A stretch of DNA of 36,691 nt. Source: Candidatus Parabacteroides intestinigallinarum (lineage in GTDB: Bacteria; Bacteroidota; Bacteroidia; Bacteroidales; Tannerellaceae). The position numbers and the translations under genes are program-made. Under the pieces are notes generated by a model, which made no database searches, was not told the DNA's origin, and saw only the letters and a list, made by a program, of their open reading frames with translations. Each line of letters starts with the position of its first letter. Position 1 is the stretch's first letter. This document shows positions 24,950 through 32,630 of the stretch, in pieces. Location: contig DXEN01000092.1 in assembly GCA_019114945.1 (NCBI GenBank), positions 1 to 36,691 on the forward strand, read 5' to 3'.

Positions 24950-25876
24950 ATGCGGGTTTATTTTGTGGATTTCTGGAAAGGGTTCGACGCGAACGATAAT
25001 TTCTTTATCCATCGTTTGCGTAGCTTGGGGCTGGATGTTTGTTTGGATAGTGAGCGTCCGGAGTATTTGTTTTGTTCTTCGTTCGGCCATGCGCATTTAC
25101 GTTATACGGATTGCGTGAAGATTTATTTTACGGGTGAGAACGACGTGCCCGACTTCAATTGGTACGATTATGCGATGGCGTTTCATCCTCTCTCGTTTGG
25201 CGACCGTTACCTGCGTTTCCCGTTGTATGTCCTGTACAAAGGCTTTGAGGGGCTTTCGGAAAAATGTTTTGATGCTTCCACCGCGCTCGACCGGAAGTTC
25301 TGTAACTTTGTCTATTCTAACGCCCGCTGGGCGGATCCATTCCGGGATCGTTTCTTTCGGGAACTTTCTAAATATAAGAAGATTGATTCTGGTGGCCGTC
25401 ACTTGAACAATATCGGCGGACCGGTAGCGGATAAGATGACATTCATTCGCGATTATAAGTTTACGATCGCTTTCGAGAATAGTGCGTTGCCCGGCTATAC
25501 GACGGAGAAGTTGATGGAGCCGATGGTGGTGAATTCTCTCCCGATTTATTGGGGAAATCCTTGTGTAGAGGACGATTTCAACGAGCGTTCTTTCATCCGG
25601 GTACGGAGTGAGGTGGATATGAAGCGTGCCATTGAGGAGATTATCCGCTTGGATACGGACGATGACGCTTATTTGGTGAAACTGTCCGAGCCGTGGACGC
25701 TTCCGGATATGCGTCCCGCGGATTGGCTCGCCCGCTTGGATGCTTTCTTGCTTTCTATTTTTAAGCAATCGCCCGAGGAGGCGAGGCGTTGTACAGAATA
25801 TGGATTCGCCCGCTTGTATCGGCAGAAAGTCCGGAAGCGGGAACGGATTAATCGATTGTTCTTTTGGAGGAAATAG
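24950..25876 (+). CDS. GT10 alpha-1,3/4-fucosyltransferase-like enzyme
   Basis: A 308-residue protein with the GT10 signature: FTIAFENSALPGYTTEKLME (171-190) and SLPIYWGNP (196-204), including E176, Y183, E186 and K187. GT10 enzymes transfer L-fucose from GDP-fucose, usually alpha-1,3 or 1,4 to GlcNAc, as in Lewis-type structures. A basic C-terminal tail (RQKVRKRERINRLFFWRK) could bind the membrane, as in other bacterial fucosyltransferases. It follows the GT2 gene by 8 bp. It suggests that the surface glycan made here is fucosylated. Confidence 0.9.
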   Translation: MRVYFVDFWKGFDANDNFFIHRLRSLGLDVCLDSERPEYLFCSSFGHAHLRYTDCVKIYFTGENDVPDFNWYDYAMAFHPLSFGDRYLRFPLYVLYKGFEGLSEKCFDASTALDRKFCNFVYSNARWADPFRDRFFRELSKYKKIDSGGRHLNNIGGPVADKMTFIRDYKFTIAFENSALPGYTTEKLMEPMVVNSLPIYWGNPCVEDDFNERSFIRVRSEVDMKRAIEEIIRLDTDDDAYLVKLSEPWTLPDMRPADWLARLDAFLLSIFKQSPEEARRCTEYGFARLYRQKVRKRERINRLFFWRK

Positions 25877-25903
25877 TAATCTAAGTTAAAATGATATAGG
25901 AGG

Positions 25904-26695
25904 ATGGATATTTATTTTTGCTCTTTCGCTGATTCTCGGATGTCCGCATCTTTATCTCGAATCAAGGAACAGGCCTTGGCGTTCGATATGTTTAAGGAAG
26001 TCTATGTAATAGATGAGAATGGATTGGATTCCAGTTTTCGGGATCATTACAAAGATAAATTGATTTTAGGATCGAGAGGGTATGGTTATTGGATGTGGAA
26101 GCCTTATCTTCTTCAACGCATGCTGGATTATGTCGCGGATGGGGATATCATTATCTATGCGGATGCGGGTTGCCATCTAAACGCAAACGGTAAACAGCGT
26201 TTGTGTACCTATATTGATGTGTTGGTTAAGAACGAAGCAGGTCTATTGTTATTCTCACAGGAAGGATTGCTGGAAAGATGCTGGACGAAAGGGGATGTTT
26301 TCGACTATTTTGGAGTGCGGCACGATATGACGATCTCGGATTCCGCTCAAAGAGCCGGTACCGTTTTATTTATACAAAAGAAGTCCACTTCCGAAAATAT
26401 AATACGGGAGTGGAATCAGGCGTATGAGTCTGATTTTTCTTTGATAGATGATACGCCTTCCCATAGTCCCAATCTGGATGGGTTTGTAGAACATAGGCAT
26501 GATCAATCGATTTTATCTATATTATCCAAGTTACGCGGAGCTGCGTTTTTGCCTGTATCTGAGATTTATGCGCAAGATTGGGATACGATTTCGGATCATC
26601 CTATTTTAGCGAAAAGGGATAAAAAGTTAAAATTATTCTATTTGTTATCGAGAAAATACCATACGGCTTGTCGAATACTGAGAAAGCTATTTTAA
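25904..26695 (+). CDS. Putative polysaccharide-biosynthesis transferase, family not assigned
   Basis: A 263-residue protein without TM segments. Visible features are LGSRGYGYWMWKPYLLQRML (about 55-74) and IIIYADAGCHLNANG (about 81-95), where DAG may serve as the metal-binding element of a GT-A-like fold. A late DQSILSIL segment fits such folds. The GYGYWMWKP...DAG pattern is common among unassigned capsule-locus proteins, but I cannot name the family safely. It follows the fucosyltransferase by 27 bp, is AT-richer, and ends 2 bp from the end of the opposing GT2. Confidence 0.6.
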   Translation: MDIYFCSFADSRMSASLSRIKEQALAFDMFKEVYVIDENGLDSSFRDHYKDKLILGSRGYGYWMWKPYLLQRMLDYVADGDIIIYADAGCHLNANGKQRLCTYIDVLVKNEAGLLLFSQEGLLERCWTKGDVFDYFGVRHDMTISDSAQRAGTVLFIQKKSTSENIIREWNQAYESDFSLIDDTPSHSPNLDGFVEHRHDQSILSILSKLRGAAFLPVSEIYAQDWDTISDHPILAKRDKKLKLFYLLSRKYHTACRILRKLF

Positions 26696-26697
26696 GC

Positions 26698-27603
26698 TTA
26701 TTTCCCCAACAATCCTTTCCCCACTTGCCAGCGGAATTCCAGTAGTTTGTAGCCTTTGGCGGGGCGCAGGGTGAGGAGGAACCAAGCTGCGAGAACGAAA
26801 GAGGCGCCCCATTTCACCGCTTCCATCAATAAGCGTTTGTAAAAGGCTTGTTGTCCTAATTGCCGGGTGCGGATGCGTTCGCTCCGTCCGATGGCGTAGG
26901 TGAGGCGGCGGAAATGCGCGTCGGTCAGTTTGCTGTCGGGGATGTGGTGGTAAATCTTGGCGGCGGGTAGGTAATAACACCGTTCTCCTCCATTCATCAG
27001 GCGCAGGAAGAAATCCTTGTCCTCCGCGCCCATCAGGGAGTTCCCTTTCCGTCCTAAGTTCGTGTCGAAAGCTCCGTATCGAAGGAAAAGCGCCCGACGG
27101 AAGCAGGCGTGTCCCGTGCCGGGATAATCCTTGGGCGATAGGAGCTTGACACGGTTGCCTTTCCGATATTCGCCGGTCACCAGTCGCCGGGTGAAATGGG
27201 AGAGCCAATGAGGTTCCCGCGTCTCGTAGACGGGGATAACAGGCCCGGCTGAGATGCCGGCGTCTGGATAGCGGGTGAAGAAATCGTCGACACCCCGCAA
27301 GAAGTCAGGCTCTACGGTCTCGTCATCGTCGATGAATACGATGATATCGCCTTTCGCCTCCGTCACGCCCCGGTTGCGGGCGTACGAGATGCCTTGGTTG
27401 TATTCAACGAGATAGTTCAAGGGAAGCGAGGGATTCTCTTGCTGGTATGTCCGGATGATGTCGCCCGTAATGTCGGTGCTATTGTTGTCGACGAGGATAA
27501 TCTCGAAAGCGTCGAGGGGGAATTGTTGTGCCCGCAGGCTGTCCAATACCATGGGCAGGTATTTGCCCCGGTTATACGTACAAATCACGACCGATAAAAA
27601 CAT
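26698..27603 (-). CDS. GT2 glycosyltransferase, opposite strand
   Basis: The ATG at 27603 gives 301 residues beginning MFLSVVICTYNRGKYLPMVL, a normal GT2 start; 40 in-frame upstream codons show no GT-A character and cover the divergent promoter region. Motifs: ILVDNNSTDIT, NQGISYARNRGV, VFIDDDET (metal site), GTGHACFRR and GAEDKDFFLRL. A hydrophobic segment (about 269-286) near the C-terminus suggests membrane association. It converges with the upstream cluster and is divergent from the YfhO gene, so it is transcribed separately. Confidence 0.87.
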   Translation of the reverse strand: MFLSVVICTYNRGKYLPMVLDSLRAQQFPLDAFEIILVDNNSTDITGDIIRTYQQENPSLPLNYLVEYNQGISYARNRGVTEAKGDIIVFIDDDETVEPDFLRGVDDFFTRYPDAGISAGPVIPVYETREPHWLSHFTRRLVTGEYRKGNRVKLLSPKDYPGTGHACFRRALFLRYGAFDTNLGRKGNSLMGAEDKDFFLRLMNGGERCYYLPAAKIYHHIPDSKLTDAHFRRLTYAIGRSERIRTRQLGQQAFYKRLLMEAVKWGASFVLAAWFLLTLRPAKGYKLLEFRWQVGKGLLGK

Positions 27604-27706
27604 AATCTCTCCTTCTTGTTTTCCGGGAGGCAAATGTACGGAAATATTTCGGGGTTTGTTGTATATTCGCGTCGTTATAAAATTGTCTTTATAAATCAAT
27701 ACGGTC

Positions 27707-30211
27707 ATGCGAGATTTCTTCAAGGGATGGGGGACGCACGTGGTCGCCCTCGTGATATTCTTAGGGTTGGTAATTACCTATTTCGCTCCGGTGGAGCTGG
27801 AGGGGAAAGTGGTTCGTCAGGGCGATACGCAGAAATTCGTGGGCATGTCGCGCGAGTTGACGGAGTTGCCGAAGGAGCGGCAGGAAGGTGTCGTGGCATG
27901 GCTGGGGAGTATGTTCTCGGGGATGCCCTCGTATCAAGTTACGGTGGTGAACCGCCCGGATGTGCATCTGGATGTGTTGAACAAGCTCCTTTCGCCGCTC
28001 GACTACGCCTCGACCCGTGTCGTGTTGATCTCATTGATTTGTTTTTATATCCTGATGTGCGTGATGGGCGTCCATAAGTGGCTGGCGATATTGGGCGCCA
28101 TCGCTTACGCGTTCGCCTCCTATAATTTCATCATCCTGGAGGCGGGGCACATCACGAAGGCCTACGTGATCGCGTACATGCCGCTGACGTTGGCGGGAAT
28201 GCGCTTGTTATTCACGGGAAAATACCTGTGGGGCATTGCCTTGTTCACTTTCTCCGTGGCGACTTCTATCCGCGAGAACCATTTGCAAGTGACTTATTAT
28301 TTGGCTCTCTTATGCGTTTTCGTCTATCTGGGCTATGTCTATGAGCAAGTCCGGAACAAGGATTTCAAGCGTTTGATCCGGGTATCGCTTTTGTTGGCGG
28401 GTTGCGTCTGCCTGGCGATCCTGCCGAACGCCGAGAATTTGTATGCCAACTGGGAGTTGAGCAAGACGACGACGCGCGGCGCTACGGAGCTGACTATCTC
28501 GACTCCGGCGGGCGAGAAGGTCTCTTCAGGACTAGATAAGGATTATGCTTTCGCTTGGAGTTACGGGAAAGGGGAGTTGCTGACGCTCCTGGTACCGGAT
28601 ACGTATGGAGGTAGCTCCGGTGGAACGTTGGGCCCGGATTCGGAGGTTTATCAGGCGCTTCGTTTGAAAGGCGCGCAAGTCGGGAAAGAAGTGCAGGCGC
28701 CTACTTATTGGGGCGAGAAGGCGTTTACGTCCGGTCCGGTATATTTCGGGGCGGTGGTTTGCTTTTTGTTCGTATTGGGAATGTTTGTTATCCGCCATTC
28801 GATGAAATGGTGGTTGTTCGCCGGTTCCTTCTTCTTTATCTTGCTGGCGTTGGGGCGTAACTTCGATGCGTTTAATACGTTTATGTTCCATTACTTGCCG
28901 ATGTACAACAAGTTCCGTACGGTGGAGATGGCGTTGGTCATCCCGGGGTTGATCGTTCCTATAATCGCGTTATGGGGCTTGCGGGATATTTTGGATGGGA
29001 AGGTTGACAATAAGCGGTTGAAGTTAGGCTTGATCGCTTCGTTGGCGATAACCGGTGGCCTCTGCTTGATTCTTTGGTGGATGCCGAGTCTGTTGCTCGA
29101 TTTCCGTTCCTCGTACGACGCGCAATACCAGTTGCCGGATTGGTATTATAACGCATTGCTGATGGATCGCGCCTCGTTGGTATCCGCCGACGCGATGCGC
29201 TCGTTGTTCTTTATCCTCTTGGGCGCCGCTTTGTTGTTCTGGTTCTATACGGCGAAAGAGCGCCAGAAAGTAGTTACGTGGGTTGGCTTGGGTTTGGCGG
29301 TTCTGACTTTGGTCGATCTTTGGAGCGTGGATCGCCGTTATCTGGATGATTCCAATTTCATTACCCCGAAGCAAAACACGGAGGTCTATCAGTCTACCGT
29401 GGCGGACGAGGCGATTTTGAAAGACACGGATCCCTCGTATCGCGTGCTGAATTTGAACAGTCCGTTCTTGGATTCGGGAACTTCGTATTACCATAAATCC
29501 ATCGGTGGTTATCACGCCGCTAAATTGCGTAGGTATCAGGAGTTGATCGATTTCCGCTTGCAGGGAGAGATTAATTCGATTGTCGGCGCGCTTCAGCAAG
29601 CGAAGACGGCCAACGATTTGATGAGCGCCTTCGCCGCATGTCCGTCCTTGAATATGTTGAATACCCGTTATATCATTTATAATCCGGAGCAGCCGCCTTT
29701 GCGTAACCCGTTCGCCAACGGGAATGCTTGGTTCGTGCGCGAGGTGGAGCTTGTGAATAGCGCGGACGAGGAGATCCAGGCATTGGACCGGATCAATCCT
29801 TTAGAGGTCGCGGTGGTGGATAAGCGTTTCGCCGCGGATGTGGAGGGCTTCACGTATCAGCCGGACTCGACCGCCTCGATTTCGCTGGAGAGCTATCGCC
29901 CGAATCAATTGGTTTATCGCTCGAAGACGAACTCCGAGCAGTTGGCTGTATTTTCCGAGATTTATTATCAACCGGGTTGGCAAGCGACTATCGACGGGAA
30001 GCCCGCTCCGCATTTCCGGGCGGATTGGACCCTGCGTGCGATGCGGATTCCGGCGGGCGAGCATGAGATCGTGTTCGCGTTCAAGCCTACCGGATATATT
30101 ACCGCCTCTTATATCGCTTCCTACAGTTCGGTGCTGATCGTGCTTTTATTGGTAGGCGCCGCGGGTTATTCCCTGTGGGAGGCACGTAAGAAAAAAGAGG
30201 CGAAAGCATAG
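27707..30211 (+). CDS. YfhO-family multi-pass membrane protein
   Basis: An 834-residue protein with about 12 TM helices. The start is AGDTQK-like (VVRQGDTQKFVGMSRELTEL) and the C-terminal extracytoplasmic domain includes PGWQATIDGKPAPHFRADWT (about 758-777), both typical of YfhO proteins. These are thought to be GT-C-fold lipid-dependent glycosyltransferases that modify cell-surface polymers; exact reactions are mostly untested. It is close to the glycan block but has its own divergent upstream region with TATATTCG at 27662-27669. An intrinsic terminator follows. Confidence 0.88.
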   Translation: MRDFFKGWGTHVVALVIFLGLVITYFAPVELEGKVVRQGDTQKFVGMSRELTELPKERQEGVVAWLGSMFSGMPSYQVTVVNRPDVHLDVLNKLLSPLDYASTRVVLISLICFYILMCVMGVHKWLAILGAIAYAFASYNFIILEAGHITKAYVIAYMPLTLAGMRLLFTGKYLWGIALFTFSVATSIRENHLQVTYYLALLCVFVYLGYVYEQVRNKDFKRLIRVSLLLAGCVCLAILPNAENLYANWELSKTTTRGATELTISTPAGEKVSSGLDKDYAFAWSYGKGELLTLLVPDTYGGSSGGTLGPDSEVYQALRLKGAQVGKEVQAPTYWGEKAFTSGPVYFGAVVCFLFVLGMFVIRHSMKWWLFAGSFFFILLALGRNFDAFNTFMFHYLPMYNKFRTVEMALVIPGLIVPIIALWGLRDILDGKVDNKRLKLGLIASLAITGGLCLILWWMPSLLLDFRSSYDAQYQLPDWYYNALLMDRASLVSADAMRSLFFILLGAALLFWFYTAKERQKVVTWVGLGLAVLTLVDLWSVDRRYLDDSNFITPKQNTEVYQSTVADEAILKDTDPSYRVLNLNSPFLDSGTSYYHKSIGGYHAAKLRRYQELIDFRLQGEINSIVGALQQAKTANDLMSAFAACPSLNMLNTRYIIYNPEQPPLRNPFANGNAWFVREVELVNSADEEIQALDRINPLEVAVVDKRFAADVEGFTYQPDSTASISLESYRPNQLVYRSKTNSEQLAVFSEIYYQPGWQATIDGKPAPHFRADWTLRAMRIPAGEHEIVFAFKPTGYITASYIASYSSVLIVLLLVGAAGYSLWEARKKKEAKA

Positions 30212-30239
30212 GAATCGTCCCTTATCGAAGCGGAAAAGG

Positions 30240-30269
30240 AGCGGAATGCCTTGTGTATTCCGCTTTTTC
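30240..30269 (+). terminator. Intrinsic terminator after the YfhO gene
   Basis: AGCGGAAT (30240-30247) pairs perfectly with ATTCCGCT (30257-30264) around a 9-nt loop, followed by TTTTCT. It overlaps the -33 region of the tRNA promoter, a compact arrangement. Confidence 0.82.
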
Positions 30270-30280
30270 TCGTATATTCG
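30250..30280 (+). promoter_or_regulatory. Promoter of tRNA-Val
   Basis: CTTG (30250-30253), 19 bp, TATATTCG (30273-30280), close to TTTG-N19-TAnnTTTG. The tRNA begins 18 bp later. Confidence 0.55.
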
Positions 30281-30298
30281 CGTCACCAAAGAGAGGCC

Positions 30299-30373
30299 GA
30301 ACTGTTAGCTCAGCTGGTTTAGAGCGCTGCCTTGACAGGGCAGAGGTCGCCGGTTCGAATCCGGCACAGTTCA
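30299..30373 (+). tRNA. tRNA-Val (anticodon GAC)
   Basis: A full cloverleaf of 75 nt: acceptor GAACTGT/ACAGTTC, D-arm with AGCTCAGCTGGTTTAGAGC, anticodon stem CTGCC/GGCAG with loop TTGACAG (anticodon GAC at positions 4-6 of the loop region, reading GUC/GUU valine codons), T-arm GCCGG-TTCGAAT-CCGGC and discriminator A. The CCA end is not encoded. The 3' end is immediately followed by the higBA pair on the other strand. Confidence 0.95.
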
Positions 30374-30379
30374 CAGAGC

Positions 30380-30745
30380 TTAGACTCCCAATACGATATT
30401 GGCATCTATATTTAGTTTCTTGCTCATCTCACGAGCTACTTTTAAAGTAGGTTCACATTTCCCGGAAATATAATCGCTGAGTCGTGCGGGGCTTACTCCG
30501 ACTAATTTCGCGAGTGCTTTTTGATTCAATCCCATTTCAAACATACGAAGTTTGAGTACATCTATTAATGTTGGTTCTCCCAATGCGAAATGTTCGTCTG
30601 AATAGTCAGCGACTAAGTTCGAAATCAAATTCAGTTCGATACAGTTCGGATCGTCAAGAGGGGTTTCGTCGGTAACTAAAGGGAGAAGCTCTTCTACTCT
30701 TTTTACCGCCCAATCGTATTGAGCTTTTGTTTCTATTTTTGTCAT
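30380..30745 (-). CDS. higA: HigA-type antitoxin (XRE helix-turn-helix)
   Basis: A 121-residue protein with an N-terminal helical segment and an XRE helix-turn-helix at about 63-115 (LNQKALAKLVGVSPARLSDY, ISGKCEPTLKVAREMSKKL). This is the HigA layout of higBA modules with a longer antitoxin. It starts 4 bp after the stop of the toxin gene, so it is the second gene, the usual higBA order. It should neutralise HigB and repress the operon. It ends 6 bp from the tRNA-Val 3' end. Confidence 0.85.
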   Translation of the reverse strand: MTKIETKAQYDWAVKRVEELLPLVTDETPLDDPNCIELNLISNLVADYSDEHFALGEPTLIDVLKLRMFEMGLNQKALAKLVGVSPARLSDYISGKCEPTLKVAREMSKKLNIDANIVLGV

Positions 30746-30749
30746 AGCT

Positions 30750-31046
30750 TTATATTTTAGAGCAATCCGCTATTTTATCATATTCCGCATGCGTGCCAAT
30801 AAAACGAATGTATACGAATTGTATGGTGAATTTTATGACAACAATGAGTCTGTAGGTGTTACCTTTGATGTTAAAAACATAGTGTTGATTGCCAACGCTG
30901 TCAACATTGTTAAAGGTTTTCTTTATCTCGGAAAAGCACTTCCATTTGCTTTTTTTGACTATTGTCACCCATTCTTGCAGAGCAACCTTAGAATCAGGAT
31001 GCGCTTCCGCGTATTCTTTTAATGCCTGTTCTGTAAATATTCTCAT
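30750..31046 (-). CDS. higB: HigB-type mRNA interferase toxin
   Basis: A 98-residue protein from the ATG at 31046: MRIFTEQALKEYAEAHPDSK, LQEWVTIVKKSKW, NQHYVFNIKGNTYRLIVVIKF, VYIRFIGTHAEYDKI. It matches the HigB_toxin group of the RelE superfamily, ribosome-dependent mRNA nucleases; the conserved RFIGTHAEYD end is visible. A promoter lies directly upstream. A much longer in-frame opening extends to 32375 but covers the antisense of other genes and is not coding. Confidence 0.87.
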   Translation of the reverse strand: MRIFTEQALKEYAEAHPDSKVALQEWVTIVKKSKWKCFSEIKKTFNNVDSVGNQHYVFNIKGNTYRLIVVIKFTIQFVYIRFIGTHAEYDKIADCSKI

Positions 31047-31068
31047 AGGTTGCTCTTTTTGTATGGGA

Positions 31069-31098
31069 CAAAGGTAATGATAAAATTTATTTCTCAAA
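31069..31098 (-). promoter_or_regulatory. Promoter of higBA
   Basis: Minus strand TTTG (31098-31095), 18 bp, TACCTTTG (31076-31069): both hexamer-equivalent elements match the Bacteroidetes consensus exactly. It lies 22 bp before the higB start. Confidence 0.7.
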
Positions 31099-31126
31099 AT
31101 TTGATTTTGATATTTCTGACTCGTGG

Positions 31127-31167
31127 TTTGCGCGCGCCATGCTAACGTCTTACCTTCGCGAAGGTAA
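31127..31167 (+). promoter_or_regulatory. Promoter with overlapping palindrome (acetyltransferase)
   Basis: TTTG (31127-31130), 20 bp, TACCTTCG (31151-31158). The -7 box is part of a perfect 18-bp palindrome, TTACCTTCG followed by its reverse complement (31150-31167), which could bind a dimeric repressor or present -7 elements in both directions. Confidence 0.65.
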
Positions 31168-31184
31168 CGAAAAAAGGACAATCG

Positions 31185-31751
31185 ATGATGATTAGCGAGA
31201 AAGAGAAATGCCGGAGAGGCGAGTTGTACGACGCGAATTACGACCCGGAGTTGCTCCGGGAGCGGACGCGGTGTAAGGAACTTTATTATCGGTATAACCA
31301 ATTGCCGCCTTCCCGGTTGGAGGAGCGGGAGCGGATTATCCGCGAGATGCTGGGGAAGACGGGAGAGCGTTTCCTGATAGAGCAACCCTTTTATTGCGAT
31401 TATGGGTACAACATCGAGGTGGGCGAGAACTTCTATGCCAATATGAATTGCGTGATTCTGGATGAGGCGAAAGTGACGTTTGGCGATAACGTCTTTGTCG
31501 CTCCCAATTGCGGCTTCTATACGGCCGGGCATCCGCTCGACGTGGAGCGACGGAACCGGGGATTGGAGTACGCCCGCCCGATTACGGTCGGCAGCAATGT
31601 CTGGATTGGGGCGCAAGTGTGTGTGCTTCCCGGGGTGACGATCGGGGATAATTGCGTGATTGGCGCCGGAAGTGTGGTGACGAGAAGCATCCCCGCCAAT
31701 TCCCTCGCCGTGGGGAATCCGTGCCGGGTGATTCGGGAGATCGAGGTTTAA
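31185..31751 (+). CDS. Sugar O-acetyltransferase (maltose/galactoside type)
   Basis: A 188-residue left-handed beta-helix acetyltransferase. The N-terminal Mac domain (EKCRRGELYDANYDPELLRE, about 5-24) is followed by hexapeptide repeats with NCVILDEAKVTFGDNVFVAPN, catalytic His in TAGHPLD (about 113-119), and VWIGAQVCVLPGVTIGDNCVIGAGSVV. It transfers acetyl from acetyl-CoA to sugars or nodulation-factor-like glycans. The signature is that of the LacA/Maa family; the physiological acceptor is unknown. A strong promoter is upstream and the DUF1349 gene follows by 18 bp. Confidence 0.92.
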   Translation: MMISEKEKCRRGELYDANYDPELLRERTRCKELYYRYNQLPPSRLEERERIIREMLGKTGERFLIEQPFYCDYGYNIEVGENFYANMNCVILDEAKVTFGDNVFVAPNCGFYTAGHPLDVERRNRGLEYARPITVGSNVWIGAQVCVLPGVTIGDNCVIGAGSVVTRSIPANSLAVGNPCRVIREIEV

Positions 31752-31769
31752 TTTTAATAGATAAGGACG

Positions 31770-32426
31770 ATGAGAAAGTACGTGTTGGTGGCGATGGCCA
31801 TTTGGGCGTCCATGCGGATAGGCGTGGCGCAGACGTTGGAGAAGATGTGTTGGTTCAACGAGCCGGAGCGTTGGGAGGTTAAGGACGGTAAGCTCACGAT
31901 GTTCGTGACGCCCCAGAGCGATTATTGGCGCGTCTCGCATTATGGGTTTACGGTGGACGACGCCCCGTTCTATTACGCCGAGTATGGCGGCGAGTTCGAG
32001 GCGAAGGTGAAGATAACGGGCGATTACAAGACCCGCTTCGACCAGGCGGGGCTGATGATTCGCATCGACCACCGGAATTATATCAAGACGGGCATCGAGT
32101 TCGTCGACGGGAAATTCAACCTGAGCGCCGTGGTGACGCACGATAAGTCCGATTGGAGCGTCATTACCTTGGAGAAGCCGGTGCCTTACATCTGGATCAA
32201 GGCGGTGCGCCGGTTGGACGCGGTGGAGATTTTCTACTCGTTCGACGATAAGGAATACGTGATGATGCGCAACGCTTGGTTGCAGGACAATACGCCCGTG
32301 CGGGTCGGGCTGATGGGGGCTTGTCCGGACGGACAGGGCTTCAACGTCACCTTCGAGCATTTCCAGGTGAGGCATCTTCCCGACCAGCGTCGCCTGGAAT
32401 GGCTGATGAAGAATCAGGCGGAATGA
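31770..32426 (+). CDS. DUF1349 exported protein (concanavalin-like fold)
   Basis: A 218-residue protein with a signal peptide (MRKYVLVAMAIWASMRIGVAQ) and a single DUF1349 domain: DYWRVSHYGFTVDDAPFYY, AKVKITGDYKTRFDQAGLMI, KTGIEFVDGKFNLSAVVT and AVEIFYSFDDKEYVMMR. DUF1349 domains adopt a lectin-like jelly roll and are suspected to bind carbohydrate. Some members are cytoplasmic, but this one is exported. It is probably co-transcribed with the acetyltransferase. Confidence 0.85.
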   Translation: MRKYVLVAMAIWASMRIGVAQTLEKMCWFNEPERWEVKDGKLTMFVTPQSDYWRVSHYGFTVDDAPFYYAEYGGEFEAKVKITGDYKTRFDQAGLMIRIDHRNYIKTGIEFVDGKFNLSAVVTHDKSDWSVITLEKPVPYIWIKAVRRLDAVEIFYSFDDKEYVMMRNAWLQDNTPVRVGLMGACPDGQGFNVTFEHFQVRHLPDQRRLEWLMKNQAE

Positions 32427-32429
32427 CGA

Positions 32430-32521
32430 TGGGCATTCTTACGCGCTGATAATGGGCATCGTGAGGGGTTAATAACGGGCATCGTGAGCGCCTCGCGCTG
32501 CCCATTGTCACGTGCGGGCGG
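32430..32521. repeat. 23-bp tandem array, same family as 3315-3406
   Basis: Cores at 32430 (TGGGCAT), 32453 (TGGGCAT), 32476 (CGGGCAT) and 32499 (TGCCCAT), exactly 23 bp apart. As at 3315, three of one orientation or two plus two are followed by the reverse-complement form, and GGGCATCGTGA with CGCC spacers is shared. It directly follows the DUF1349 stop. Confidence 0.75.
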
Positions 32522-32528
32522 TTCCGGG

Positions 32529-32559
32529 TTTGAGATTGCCGGATAAATGCGTACCTTCG
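32529..32559 (+). promoter_or_regulatory. Promoter of ychF
   Basis: TTTG (32529-32532), 19 bp, TACCTTCG (32552-32559). Leader of about 65 nt to the ATG at 32631. Confidence 0.7.
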
Positions 32560-32630
32560 CGGCGATAGACGGGGAAAGGGCCTCGTTTGTCGGATAGAAC
32601 AATCGAATATCTATAAAATTAAATACGTTT

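Noticed and set aside
30750-32375. Open frame of 541 codons on the minus strand
   Set aside because: Only the last 98 codons are a real protein (HigB). The rest is antisense to the acetyltransferase and DUF1349 genes and shows His/Arg/Pro-rich composition without domain.
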